NCBI GenBank assembly: GCA_022410635.1 | Contig: JAJVDF010000971.1 | Span: 117,787-181,786, forward strand | Direction: 5' to 3' | Length of the DNA: 64,000 nucleotides | Origin: Tretioscincus oriximinensis | Lineage: Eukaryota > Chordata > Lepidosauria > Squamata > Gymnophthalmidae | Shown: positions 1 through 12,700 of the stretch, one piece after another | Position numbering within the stretch: the first letter of the stretch is position 1 | Layout of the letters: every line of letters starts with the position of its first letter | Notes under the pieces: generated by a model | Databases searched by the model: none | Told to the model about the DNA's origin: nothing | The model's input: only the letters and a program-made list of their open reading frames with translations | Program-made: the position numbers and the translations under genes

Positions 1-59
1 ACTATTAGGGTTCCCAACACTTTCCTTGGAATTGATATTAAACAGACAGGCAATAGGGT

Positions 60-315
60 ATGTGGCTCTGTCCCCACTGAGCCTTTTTCTGGGTTATATC
101 TCCATACAGAGCTTGGCCAGCCACATGCCTATAGAGATACAAAGTGCTAGCCTGGATTTTATGTGGGAACCCTACCACAGAGCCACAACTACCCCCAACC
201 TAGGGCTATCACACACAAAAATCAGGGCCTGCCATAGTCTACCCTAGCATGTAGATTGCAGGCTCTTGTTCTGAGATATAACCCAGAATAAGTCTCAGTG
301 GGGACAGGACCTGTG
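60..315. mobile_element. Inverted-repeat element, family A (CTGTCCCCACTGAGCC ends)
   Basis: Ends are inverted copies of about 45 bases (left 64-110, right 268-313; core TTCTGGGTTATATCTC). No coding capacity. Other copies: 10690-10790 (left end only), 35053-35822 and about 37385-37515. Confidence 0.6.
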
Positions 316-369
316 TTTGTTTGCCAGCATTGAATTATGCATCTATAGCTGGAAGATTCCCCCAGCCAA

Positions 370-480
370 GCTTTGTCATTGTGGGGGGAAAAGGGCATAG
401 AAAAGCAGGCAGAAATACAAGTAAGAACCGTAAAACAGGAAACAGGAATTCTAGTGCCAGAAAGTAGAGAAACTGATTAA
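370..480 (-). repeat. Partial copy of dispersed repeat family B
   Basis: Minus-strand fragment of a family whose members contain AAGCTTGGATGCCCAGCAGC. The part seen here is the GCCTGCTTTTCTA / CTGTTTCCTGTTTTA 5' section. Confidence 0.5.
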
Positions 481-639
481 GCCGGCAGTTTGTTATTGTT
501 TATGTCTAACGCTCTTTTTACAGTGGAAATATATCTGAATTTAGATTCCCACCTGCTGTTTTGTCCTTCAGCATCCTGGCTCACTTGTACTAGCACTAAT
601 GGAAGAATAGTTTATAGACGGGGTGCTAGATATAAGCTA

Positions 640-1015
640 TAACAAACTGTCAGCTTCCTGTTTCTCTACTTCCTGGCAGAATTCCTGTTTTATGGTTTTT
701 TGTATTTCTGCCTGCTTTTCTACAATGACTTTTCACAATGACAAGTGCGTATTATAAAAGCTTGGATGCCCAGCAGCTTCATAAAGCTGCCAGTAGCAGC
801 AGCCCAATTTTTAAAAATGTGAAATGGAGCTGTTGTACTGGTAGTGGGGCCTGCTGGAATTGTAGTCTGAGAAGTGGGCAGCCTCTTCGGTACAGCCTGT
901 GTGTGGCCCCGCCCTGCGGACTACAGTTCCCAGCCTCCACTGCAGCTAGCCCTGGGGGGAAAGGGGATTTTACCTTTCAGACAACACCATGTGGAAAATC
1001 CTTTTAGCTGTACAA
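640..1015 (+). repeat. Dispersed repeat family B, near-full copy
   Basis: 5' part TTCCTGTTTCTCTACTTCCTG, middle AAGCTTGGATGCCCAGCAGC, 3' part with two ZNF143-like motifs (GGAATTGTAGTC and GGACTACAGTTCCCAG). No reading frame or known class recognised. Confidence 0.6.
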
Positions 1016-1394
1016 ATATTNAAGGGCACAAGACTCTATATGATTGCTATTGAGTACCATTATTGGAAACAAGTGATGCAAACATCCTCCAATCAGAACT
1101 GTGGCTTGTTTCGTTATGTCTCACAGCGGTGCCAAGGGGCGGAGCTTTCAGAGAAATGTCCAGTATTCATAAACGGTGTGGTTAATAGCGTGTCTTCTTT
1201 AATTATTATACATAACATTTTGTGGTTATTTTCTTACATTAAGTGGATACTTTTTTGAATCTGAAATCTGAATTTTTCCCCTTCTTGCCTCCTGATTGTC
1301 AGTTGCACCATGTCTTCTTGCACAAGGAATTAACAAGTTTTCTGTCCACAGGTTTTGCAAACATTGAACTCAAAATAAATAAGTAAACGGGGGG

Positions 1395-1414
1395 NNNNNN
1401 NNNNNNNNNNNNNN
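1395..1414. other. Assembly gap (20 N)
   Basis: Run of 20 ambiguous bases; the true gap size is unknown. Sequence to the right (1455-1600) is another partial family B repeat. Confidence 0.95.
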
Positions 1415-1974
1415 CCCAGGATGGGCGGTGTACAGTTTTCTTGGCACCTTGTAGAGACTAAGTGACAAACTGCCAGCTTCTGGTTTCTCTACTTCATGGC
1501 AGGTTTCCTGTTTTATGGTTTTAAGTTGTATTTCTGCCTGCTTTTCAATGCCGTTTTTTTTCACAGTGTCAAGTGATTGTTATAAAAGGCTGCGTTTCTT
1601 TAAAAAAATGAAGAGTCAACTGTGTATTGTCTGGATTTCAGGCAACTATTCTGTTACGATAGGGAGAGAGATTGCAGTGGGATTTTGATGTCTTTGTTTC
1701 GGAATCCTGGATTATAGTAACCCTAATCTAATCCAGTGTTGTGATTTGCACAATGGCCAACCAATAGATTCTGGGTAATTATGTGAGGAAGGGCATGCAG
1801 CATGGTAAAAAGACTATTGGGTTAATCCATTTCTCTGCAGTTTTCTTTCTAGAGATATGGAAGTATTTTGTCATAGTTTGCTTCTGCGGATTAACTCAAG
1901 TGCCTCTTTTACGTGCTGCAGGCATTCCCACTCAACTACTGGACTAGATTAGAGTTAGTCAGTAGTACCCAGCA

Positions 1975-2430
1975 ATATTTATTTATTTGTACTTATATCC
2001 CGCCCTATACTCAAAGGTCTCAGGATGACCAACCAAAAGGGTGGTGCACATAGCTTTGTGTTGTGTGATAGAGAAAACATTTTTTCTCTATTCANTCTGT
2101 CGATCCCATGNATGATTTTGTACACTTCAATCAGATCACCCCTCAAACGTCTCCTTTCAAGGCTGAAGAGGCCCAGACNTTGCAGTCTGACTTCATAAGG
2201 GAGGTGCTCCAGACCCTTGATCATTTTTGTTGCCCTTTGCTGCACCTTCTCCAGTTCCAAAATATCCCTCTTGAGATGTGGTGGCCAGAACTGAACACAG
2301 GATTCCAAATGTGGCCTCAACACAGATTTATAAAGAGGCAAAACAACATTTGCTGACTTGTTTTCGATTCCTTTCCTAATTATCCCCAACATGGAGTTTG
2401 CCTTTTTTGCTGCTGCTGTATTAACATTTG
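1975..2430 (-). mobile_element. CR1 LINE fragment, reverse transcriptase C-terminus, with SINE tail piece
   Basis: Minus-strand translation contains the CR1 hallmark [20 protein letters not shown] and KVQQRATKMIKGLEHLPYE. The first 80 bases belong to a tRNA-SINE tail (TTATTTGTACTTATATCCCG), so this is a chimeric junction. Frame runs about 137 codons with several N. Confidence 0.8.
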
Positions 2431-3218
2431 TTATTTATTTAACTTTGTAGAACAATAGAACAGTAAATAAATTTTCTATGGAAGTTCACAGTGTGTATAC
2501 GTTTTTTGAAGCANNCTGTATTTAGATAGTTGTTGGCCATTTGGAAGATTCTGAAGTCNGATATATTATCTAAATATCCAACTAGACCAGACATGGGAAT
2601 GTTTTATCTATTTGAAATACAGTGTGTATATAATGTAAATTGCTATTCCTTTTTCAGGTTGGAGTACCTATATAGGGCTTTTGCCTTATATACGGATTTT
2701 CCTACTATCCCCAATTTTTTATCTCATCTGGGAGAATATTCGACAGAATTAAGGCAGCAACAAGGAAAATGAAAACGTGCATTTTTAATGTATTGAAGCA
2801 CAACCAGAAAACCCCCACCAATGTGTTCAGATAAATATCAAAAAGNGTACAGTCAAAAGTGAATATTCCAATCAACTTTGTAGCTCGTTACAAACACAGG
2901 TAACATTAGAAAAATTGTGCAAGTGATGGTGCTCTGTCTTTGATACATATATATTATTGTAACAAAATACCTAGTGGATTGGTGATAGACGTGAGTTTGC
3001 CATATTTATAAATGCATTGGTGCTGTTAAAAGGTCCCTCATATTAAAAGGTTAAAAAACAAAAGTATCTTGAGCACTTTATCACTTAAAACTTGGCCAGA
3101 TACCAATATGGANCTTTTTCTGCCCTTTGCTAAATTCCAACTATGGCAACGGAGGAAGCTAGGAGATGAATGGATTAATAGTAGCAAATAGTCCCAGGGC
3201 TCAAGGGGCTTATTTGTC
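2431..3218. other. Unassigned AT-rich sequence
   Basis: I see no gene, RNA or convincing repeat here beyond short A/T runs. It is downstream of the TRIM stop codon and may include its 3' UTR. Confidence 0.4.
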
Positions 3219-3745
3219 CTAAGCAATGGTGAGAACAGCTTTATTTGAGATGTAAAAAAAAGGGAAGAAAGAACCTTTGGGAGCTGCTGTTATTGGAGTC
3301 TGAAAAAGTTGCCTTGCACCATCAGCATCCAAGAAAGTCACCTTCCGCCCGAGGCAGTTTACACATACTCGGATTCTCTTGAGTTCCATATTGTGGCTGT
3401 AGTTTAGTGGAAAGAAGCCAGGGGAAACGTAAGCCATATACTTGCCTCCTCGCTTCCCTATTGCCCAGATTCCCGTATCGGATTCGGAATCTATCGCCAC
3501 CACGGTCTTCCTCTGTACAGACTTTCGGGCAATGCCCACAGCCCACTCTTCCTCACTTCCCACAATGACATCCCAGTAGACCCGGCCTTCTACGTATCCA
3601 TCACGGCCCAACACATAGAGGTTGGCTTCAAATCTTTTGATACTTGTGGGTAGGGGCTGACGTTCTTCTCCAAGCCTCACACTTTTATGGTCCTCGGAGA
3701 GAATGAGTTGGGGGTGAGCCGTCTCTGGGTCCAAGGTCACAACGA
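3219..3745 (-). CDS. TRIM gene exon 7: B30.2/PRY-SPRY domain and stop
   Basis: 527 nt including the TAG stop, acceptor CATCTCCCTGTAG. It encodes VTLDPETAHPQLILSED (PRY start), GRVYWDVIVG, EEWAVGIARKSV and GIWAIGKRGGKYMAY, the conserved blocks of a B30.2 domain. The frame is intact to the end. I did not find an obvious AATAAA close downstream, so the 3' end of the transcript is unplaced. Confidence 0.92.
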
Positions 3746-6700
3746 CTACAGGGAGATGAGGAAACAAGATTATGACAGCGAGCAGAATTGCCGTTTAAAG
3801 CTTAATAACAAATAGTCACCGCTACCAGAATACTGCAGCAATATCCAGTTGCCTAACGCCGTCCATCGGAGACCCCCCCACAAAGCCGTTGTCACGTTCA
3901 GCTCGGTTAGACTGACCAGATTTTCTGAGGCTCAAACTGGGGTAATTAATATTCATGCTAATTTGCATATTCATGAAATCCGCGAAGCGTGTGAGAATTT
4001 TTTTTAAGTGTGTGAGAAATTTGAATTTTTTTTATTTTTTACTGAGAGGTGGGTGCCTTCAGGAGCTGAAGATAAGAAAGGTCAACATATAATTGGAAGA
4101 CCTTCTAAAGCACTTTGTGATGATATCCTGGAACGAGATGTACAGTATATACTCTGTTGAAAGCCAATAGTTCCTTTGCTCAAGTTGGTGATGGCTTCAG
4201 TTATGTAAAGACCAGTCAAGCCACAGCCCACCTAGTTTAGCATCCTATCTCACACACTGGCCCCCCAACCACTTCTGGGCTTCTCAGGCAGAAGATGAAG
4301 GGGAAACCCCTACACTTGCTTCTTGCCTCTTTGCATGCAGGCCTTATGGACGAGGTGCGAGATTTAAGCAGTACTAAATTGCCAGCTTCCTGTTTCTCTA
4401 CTGCCTGGCAGAATTCCGGTTTCCTTTTTTAAGATTTTAAGTTGTGTTTCTGCCTGATTTTCTACCATTATTTCACAATGACGTGTGCTTATTATTGGAT
4501 GCCCAGCAATTTATTGAAGCTAGCAGCAGCAGTCCAAATGTGAAAAAAGTGAAACTGGAGCAGGCAGCCTCTTCTGCTCAGCCTGAGTGGTGGCCCTGCC
4601 CTGTGGACTACAACTCCCAGCCTGCACTGCAGCTATCCTTGGTAGGGAGGAAACCTTTTTAACCAATCTGTGCCCAATCCCGCCCACAGGAAACATTTTT
4701 GCTGGTTCCAGGAAGTTGGCTGGGAACCCATCTATACAGTAATCTGAAGCCAAAGCATTCTTCACTTCTTTCTCTTTACCAAATAGAAATAAAGCAACAT
4801 GAACTCATAGAGGATAGAAATAAAGAAACAAGAAACAGGCCAGGAAAGAAAAACTCAATGAAATCCCCACAAATGTTTTGCCAGTTTTCTCAGCTTTTTT
4901 ACCTTCCTCTAATGAAGATCCCATATCCAGATTGACTAAAAGAGGAAATAAGAAAGTTATAATTACATTGTTCTTTTACTTATTTGAATAATAAGAATTA
5001 TATGGCACAGAGGAGAAGCATTAAGATTTTAGAGATGCTTAGGTATAGGCTGATCAGATGACCTCTTTTGGGGGGTTGAAAACCTGTTTTGGGGGTGCCC
5101 CCCCCCCCGTTTTTTTCTGAGAGAAAAAAAATTAAACTCTTTTTTTGAAAAAGGTTTCCTCAGAAAAAACTGGGAGGCACCCCAAAATCAGGTTTTCAAC
5201 CCCCCCCCCAGAAGGGGTCACCTGGTCAGCCTAACTTAGGTAGGGCAGCAGGACCCCAAAAAAGGTAGCTTCTGAATGAGAAGTTAAAAATGTACAAGCA
5301 GTGACCAAGCGGGCTAGAATATTTGAAAGAGAAAGGGACAAATCAGGAATCTTTACTTTTAAATTGCCTCACAGCATGCTTCAGAAAGTATCTGCTATCA
5401 GAGGAAGTCCAGAGTTCCCACAAAAGCTCAGGTGAAAAGGGCTTGGAAGACTCGTAGAATGTCAACTGCTGACACCTGTGAAGAAACAGCTATTAGGGAT
5501 TTATAAGATCCGTGTCGCCAGAAACAGAGAAAAGGAAGGAGCAAGTCAAAACTGGACAAAAACATATTTTCCCATATCCTGACTTTAGGTAGATACCTAC
5601 TGGGCAACGCAGAATTTGCCTCTGGTTTACAGGATGCAAATAGACTTGTTTTAAAAATCCTTTCAGGATTCCTGTAATCAGGAATCATTTTATGGAGACA
5701 CTCTATGTATTATTCTATTGTGTTCTAAAAATTTCTAAACCAGTGTCTAATTTATTTCCCAATAATTTGGTTGCATTGATCATGCAGTACTATGAAGTTT
5801 TGAGCTTTTTAAATGTGGGGTTTATTTCTTTGTATCCTACTCTATAGCCAAGGGTTTCAGAGTAGGTCACAATAAAATAATTACAAAGTCATCTAAAAGG
5901 AAGTGCACTGTTTTTGTTGCTTTGNTTGATTTTGGTTCAGAAGAGTGCTAAGATTATAGCTAGGGAATACATACGTTCATTTACACATACTTCATTTACA
6001 ATTTATTACAATCACTAATCAAATATATACTGCTCAAAACAATTAAGGGAACACTTTAACATAACATGTTATGTTAAAGTGTTCCTTTAATTNTCTTGAG
6101 CAGTATATTTATTCCTATGTACCTATCATTTAGTCCAGCTTGCAGCACTTTGGAGATGACCAAGGGAGCTTTCATAGACAAGTCTACTTCTTCAGATGAT
6201 AGGGAGACAAACGCTAGGGACAGATTTTATGTAGGAAACTGAATGCAGAAACTAAAATTAATGTAAATATAGTTGAAGAAGAAGAAGAACTGGGTTTTTA
6301 TACTCCAAGGGATTCAAAACGGCTTACAAGAGTATTTTTTGCCCAAAGGCTGACAATCTATCTTCCCCACCAGGCTGTGGTGGTTGCTATTTATCTAGTT
6401 GCAGTCAGTTGCAGTTTCTTGCAATTCTTGCTTTCAAATAGCTGGGTTGGCTATTGCTGCAGGCTTGTACAAGGTTCTCANCCCTCCCCACGTCCGACAC
6501 AGGGCCTCAAACTCCGATCTCTCAGATGAGAGACCATCTCCTTAGTGACTGAGCATTTGTGCCGCATCCGTTGTGATGATGCATCTGAAGCAGCAGGATA
6601 CAAGTTATGTATAGAAAGGCCCTTTCTTGGCAAAGCAACTGAAGGGCCAACTTATTCCTCCCTGTGGCAGGGGAATTGACATCTTTAGCAATATTGCTTT

Positions 6701-9700
6701 CATATTGTCATGATTCCCATTAGAATTCCTAAAGTATGACAATATCCTGTACACTGCCCTCCTCTTCCTCTATTGTTTCCTGAACAACAGTATTTCTCTA
6801 GTAACTCATTCTGTAGACCTTGTCAATAACTGTGCAAATAGAAAGCCTATATATGTATATTTTAAATCCTGGAACCCCTTTTCTCTCTTTAATCTAATTT
6901 ATTGCAGGAAGAAATGAAAATGTTACGGAAGCATCTACTCACTTCTCCAAGACCTTCCAGACATTCTGCAGGGGAGAGAAAGATAGAACATAGATGTTAA
7001 AAAAACACCTCTTTAACTTATGGATATGGAGAAGTCTCAACGTTTATACAAAAACCTGAACAAAACCTGCTTGAATTCAGAGTCCCAGTCCCTAGAGCTA
7101 ATGTAAGATCACCAAAAAAGTATGAAATATTGGTAAATGATTGCATAAAGATCTGTAGTGGATGGATATCTACTATTATTTTTAAAAGTACCGGCAATTG
7201 TCACTCTAACCAATCAGAAATGCAGGGATGGAGCTGATTGGCTGACCACCACAAGAAGGACACCATCAAAATGGTGCTGCCCATGTTGGAGCGGTTGGTG
7301 CAATTGTAGGCCGCAGCCGACCGCTCCAAAAATACACACACAACCTAAGGCCANGAGAAGCCCACAGTCCACAACAGCAGGGAAGCCCACGGCTCACACA
7401 CCGCCCCCAAGCCCGTGGAATGCTCATCACTGCCACGCCACTGCTGCTTGCCACATCCACACCCNCCTATAGGGGACAGACTAACCTACAGAGCCTTGCT
7501 CCATCATTAAATTGAAAGAGAAGTACTTAGATAAAAACCAGAAATGAGCAGCTTTTAGAAACTACTGAATACTGCAGCCCTGTAATTATACGTAGAAGGC
7601 ATCTCAATGTTATATTAGCGCAGGTGTACGGAACCATTTTTCTACCAGGGGCCACTTGTAACATCACTTGAGGACCAAATCTGCTCCCCACACTGAGGCC
7701 ACACCCCTCACCCCACCCAGGCCACACCCCCTTCCTGCCCAGGACATACCAGGGGTGGGAAGTGACTGAGGATCTTGGGCATTTGTATATCAAAACCCCC
7801 TGTACGATGGCACGTGCATGAGCAATGCTAGTCCCCTTTACCGGGATTTTTACCAGGATATTCCTAGTTACCAGATGCAGGGCCTGGCTGCGACATCACG
7901 TCTGGTCCTGCCTCAGAAGTGATGTCAAAAAATCCCTCACGTGCATTGCGCCTGAGCAAAAGCCCCAAAATGCGAGATTTTTGGGCTCTGGGACCAAGAT
8001 TTGTGGCCAGAAAACTCCCACTACTGGGACATACAGACTTTTCCATTTTTCTCCAATCCCCTTGCTATTTCCCCCCATTCTGGGCCCCCATCTTTCCTCT
8101 TTTTGTATTTTGATTGATGATTATCTAACCAGGGAAGCCCAATGGTTCCTTGGGAAAGATTCTGGGGGTGCTGGACAAAATGGTTCCTCAAGACGTATAA
8201 CACAGGCTGGAACAAATGGTTCCATGGGCCTTAAGTTCCCCATCGCTGGGATAGCGAAAGAAAATTAACATGGAGACGCAAGGGCTCTCTTCGCATTTGA
8301 GAGACTAACAAGAAAAAGACAGGCACGAGCCTTTATAGATGAATCTACTTCTTCAACTGGAACCAGAAGAAATATGGAAACTTGTGAAGAAACAGTCTTG
8401 TTTTTGAAAACTCATTCGACTTGCCTTTTTCTTATTAGTCTCTAAGGAGGCTAGGAGCCCCTCAGTGCTATAATCAATATAGCTGCTGTTATTTTTTTTA
8501 TTTTTTTTTATTGTTTTCAGACATAAAAAAAGAAGTAACATCCATAATACAAAGCATACATTGCAAAATAGTTCCGTTATTTCAAATTTATATGTTGCAA
8601 TTGTAAATGAAACCTCCCATTCTGCATTTTCCTCCACATTCCACCAAACACCCTGGCTTGCGAATACACGTATTTCAGATTGGGTCTCACGGGCACAAGG
8701 TCTCTATTTGTTTCAGCTGTGCTTAAAACCTCAAACTAGGAAGGCATCTGAAATTGAGAATGACTTCCATATTGTCTTACCTGTAGAAATTCAGCTGCTG
8801 ACACAGACCGAGCTTTATCCAACGCCCGAATGAAGCTTTCATTGGATGCAATTTCCCAAAATAATCTGCTCATGTGCTCGTTCCTCCTCTCTACGATAGC
8901 TCTTACGGTGCTTTCGAGCTTGTCTACCATGTAGTCTTCTATCGGTACCAAGGATGTCTCCAGGTCACGAAACACTTTCTCCATTTCTTGACGTAACGTT
9001 TGTGCTTTTTCCTTCCGTAAGGCAACCGAAAAAGAAGAGAAAATGGTCGTTGTTTGAACTCTGTTAGTCACTTACCATCTTAAATTGAAATTCAGCAGGA
9101 AGGGTTGTAGCGCCTGGAGACTAACAGGAGAAAGGTAGATGGCCTGAGCTTTCAAAGACACGTCCACTTCTTCAGAACGCATTCCGAATGGAAATCCAGC
9201 AACCTCTCCAGGACTCCTGCTCATCTGTAGAGATGGATGCGCCTATGAAAGCTCATGCCACCTGCCTTTCTCCTGTTAGTCTCCAAGTGTTACAAGCCTC
9301 CTTCCAGGACTTTCTACTAAGACTATCACATTAATATGAAATATCTCTACTATTAATAAGATGCACATCAATGAGTCCAAAATTCCACGGTCTGCCATTG
9401 GTCTTTATGGACCAATGACAGGGCTTGGAACTTTAGACTCCACCCATGTGCACCCACAGCAACTGTGCTTGAGGCTGCCTGGCTGTGTGCCCAACATGGT
9501 GGGGAGGGCAACTTTTTGGAAAGGCAGCCTCTAGCACCTGGCCAAAATTCACTCTAGCTCCCTCCTTCGCCCCTTGCCTTCCCAAGTCTGAAAGATAGTT
9601 AGTTAATAAATATCAAGCAAAGGAGCTAGCAGCACTTTGTGACTAACTAGAGAAAAGTGGTCGGCATAAGCTTTCGTAGACAGGTTTACTTCTTCAGATG

Positions 9701-12700
9701 CTCCAAAGGTCCAAAGTAGACCTGTCTATGAAAGCTTATGCCAACCACTTTTCTCCAGTTAGTCTCAAAGTGCTGCTAGCTCCTTTGCTGGACTTTCTGC
9801 TAGACTAACACGGCTATTTCTCTGAAAATAAATATCAACTTACACATGAGCAGTGCTGACTAGAATTGAATGTTGGCATCCCTAATTTTAGCCATCTCTA
9901 ATCTAGACAAGCACAGCTGAAGCAAAAAAAAAGTTTTGCAAAAAAAACCCAGGCTGCAAATCTTGATGGATGTAAACATTATGATTTAAACATGTCTGGA
10001 GTGACCACATAAGAAGAGCCCTACTGGATCAGGCCACAGCCCATCAAGTCCAGCATTCTGTGTCACACAGAGGCCCACCAGATGCACCTGGGCAGTCCGA
10101 ACAGAGGAAAGCAAAATATGCTCCTGTTTATGACTCCCTGCAAATGGCACTTCTGGAGTCCTGCCTGTTGCTCCATCCCGGAGGCAACATCCAGACATCC
10201 ATCCTAGTACCCATTTATACCCTTGGTGTCCATAAACCTGTCTAGTCCTGTCTTGAAGCTATCCAGCTGTTAGCTACCACCACCTCTTCAGGAAGTAAAT
10301 TCCACAGTACGTCTGATCACCCCATATGCCTTTTTTCTCTACTTCTTATGTTCTTATCCACTTTCCAGGGCACGTGGTCAAAAGACTTTAAATATATGAC
10401 AGAAGCTTAAATATTCAGCAGGATTGTCACAACCTGTTTTATCTTTCTGGAAGAAGAAGACCAAGATGACTGAGTTCTGAAATGCCAATATAAAAACCCA
10501 CAAGCAATTGTAGCTAATCTGCCAATACAGACATCTATTAATACTCGTGAGCATGGTTTAAAATATTTGAAACATCCGTAAGGTAAAGTGTTATCGTTTT
10601 TTAGTCAAGAAATATTCTTTCTTTGTCAGATCAGGCATCTTCAGCATTCAGTACACTGACATCTGTTGCAAACTGATGAAATTACTTCGTGGCCCTGTCC
10701 ACATTAAGCCTCATTCTGGGATATATCTCAGAATAGGAGCTAACCAGCTTTGTATACTATGGACAGCATATGAATGGCCAAGCACTATACCCAGCAGCAG
10801 AGAAGTTGAGTTGGCTGCCACACAACTATAAAGGAGGAAAAAGAGACATGGACTTCTGCCAGCATCTTAGTTTCTAGGCTAATGAATTGTAACACTAACT
10901 ATCTCAACTTTTACCTTAGACCTCAAAGCTTCAAAAATGTTTTTTCTTTGTACTTTTGCTCTTATTGTCTGTTTGCTTTTTTTAAGAAAACACTTTAATA
11001 AAAAATAACATTCAGGTTTTGCTCGACACAAAAAAAGAACTTCCAAATAACTTTTTAGAGTATAAATGGAACCTAAGAACGTAAGAAGAGCCTTGTTGAA
11101 TTGGGCCAGAGGCCATTCTGTCTCGCACAGAGGCCCACCAGATGCACCTGGGCAGCCTGAACAGAAGAAAGCAAAATAAGCCCCTGTTCTCAATGCCCTG
11201 GCAAATGGCATTTCAAGAATCCTGCCTGTTGCTCCATCTCTGAGGTAGCATCAAGACATCCATCCTAGTAGCTATTTATACCCATGGTGTCCATGAACTT
11301 GTCCAATCCTCTCTTAAAGCTACCTAGGAAACTAACAAGGTGATCATACCTGGATTACAGCAGGAAAAAGAAGAATATGGAAATGAACTATAAATTCATT
11401 GCCTGCCATGACAACAGAGGGTAGCAAGTGATAGGCCACCACCTACTTGGCCCCCATTGGCCAATCCCTCCTGTTCCGTGTCGTTTGAGTTTTAAATACC
11501 TACAAGCATCTCTTGACTTTGTCTTTCCACCTTCGTTTTGTGTATCCGAATTGCTTGTTCCTTGTTCTTTAGAAATTTAAGGCATGTAGATAGGTACATC
11601 TGAAGAAAAAAAGTGAATCACAAATTGTAAACAAACTGTAAATTCCATACTTTCAGGAGCTGTTGTTTCAAAATATTAATTCTGTTTTTTATTGTTAATC
11701 TTCCCTTCAGATATAGGGAAGTACAGAAAAGCAAATTCGTGGCTTAGCTTCGTGAATGTAAATACTTACTGGGGTGGGGTGGGGAGTTGTCCATATCTGA
11801 TGCAGCCTTGCTAATGAGGCTGGTATGGGATTTTATACCCTGCTTTCCTCACCTGAGGAGACTGAAAGTGGCTTACAAGCGTATTTTTTGCCCAAAGACT
11901 TACATTCCAACTTTCCCACCATGCTGCGGTGGTACTCATTTATCTAATTGCAATTTCTTGCTTTCAAATAGCTGGTTGGCCAGAGCTGGCACTCATCCTC
12001 ATCCATAGTTGACACAGAGCTTTAAACTTGGTACCTCTGCTGAAGCACCAGGGTTGTACCACTGTGCCTCTAGAATAGGTAGATCCAGGAACACTGGATC
12101 TATTTGGACATGTGGCTGTAGTAGTATCCTGGTTGTTGTGCCTTTGACTTTTGATTTCGCGAGTAGCCCTGTGTGCTTCCTCAGAGGAGGAGACAGCTCT
12201 GTGGATGGAATCTCTCTACTCCCCACAATTGGTGGCTGAAGCAGACCACTGATGGTGGTCAATATGGCAGACACCAAGCAATTTTTTCAGAACGTCCTTG
12301 TATTTCTTCTTTGGTTCTCCTCTGTCATAGTGGCGAGTGCTTCATACAGTGCCATCCTGGGAAGGGGCTGATCCTTCATCATGGAGACGGGCCCGATCCT
12401 GCTGCTTTTTCAGTAGCACGACCACAATGCTGGCGACTTCTGCAGTGTTGGTGATGTAGTCATTTCAGGGGATGTTGCAGTTGATAATGGAAGCTGGCCC
12501 ACATCTCAGATTCGTACAGGATAGTGGACAGAACGGACAGCACTTCTATTGGGATGCTTTAGTGAATCCTAGATTGAGCAGGGACTTGGACCCGATGACC
12601 TTGGAGGTCCCTTCCAAGTCTGTGGTTCTATGATTCACTGTACACACTGATCTTTCGCTTGGCATCTGAGATGATACCTACTTGGGTGACCTCTTGGGCT

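Noticed and set aside
2108..2356. Plus-strand 82-codon frame
   Set aside because: Antisense of a CR1 reverse transcriptase fragment.
7158..7472. Pro/Thr-rich 104-codon frame
   Set aside because: No splice or start context, contains N, and part of it matches the repeated CAATCAGAAATGCAG-type sequence also near 59.27 kb.
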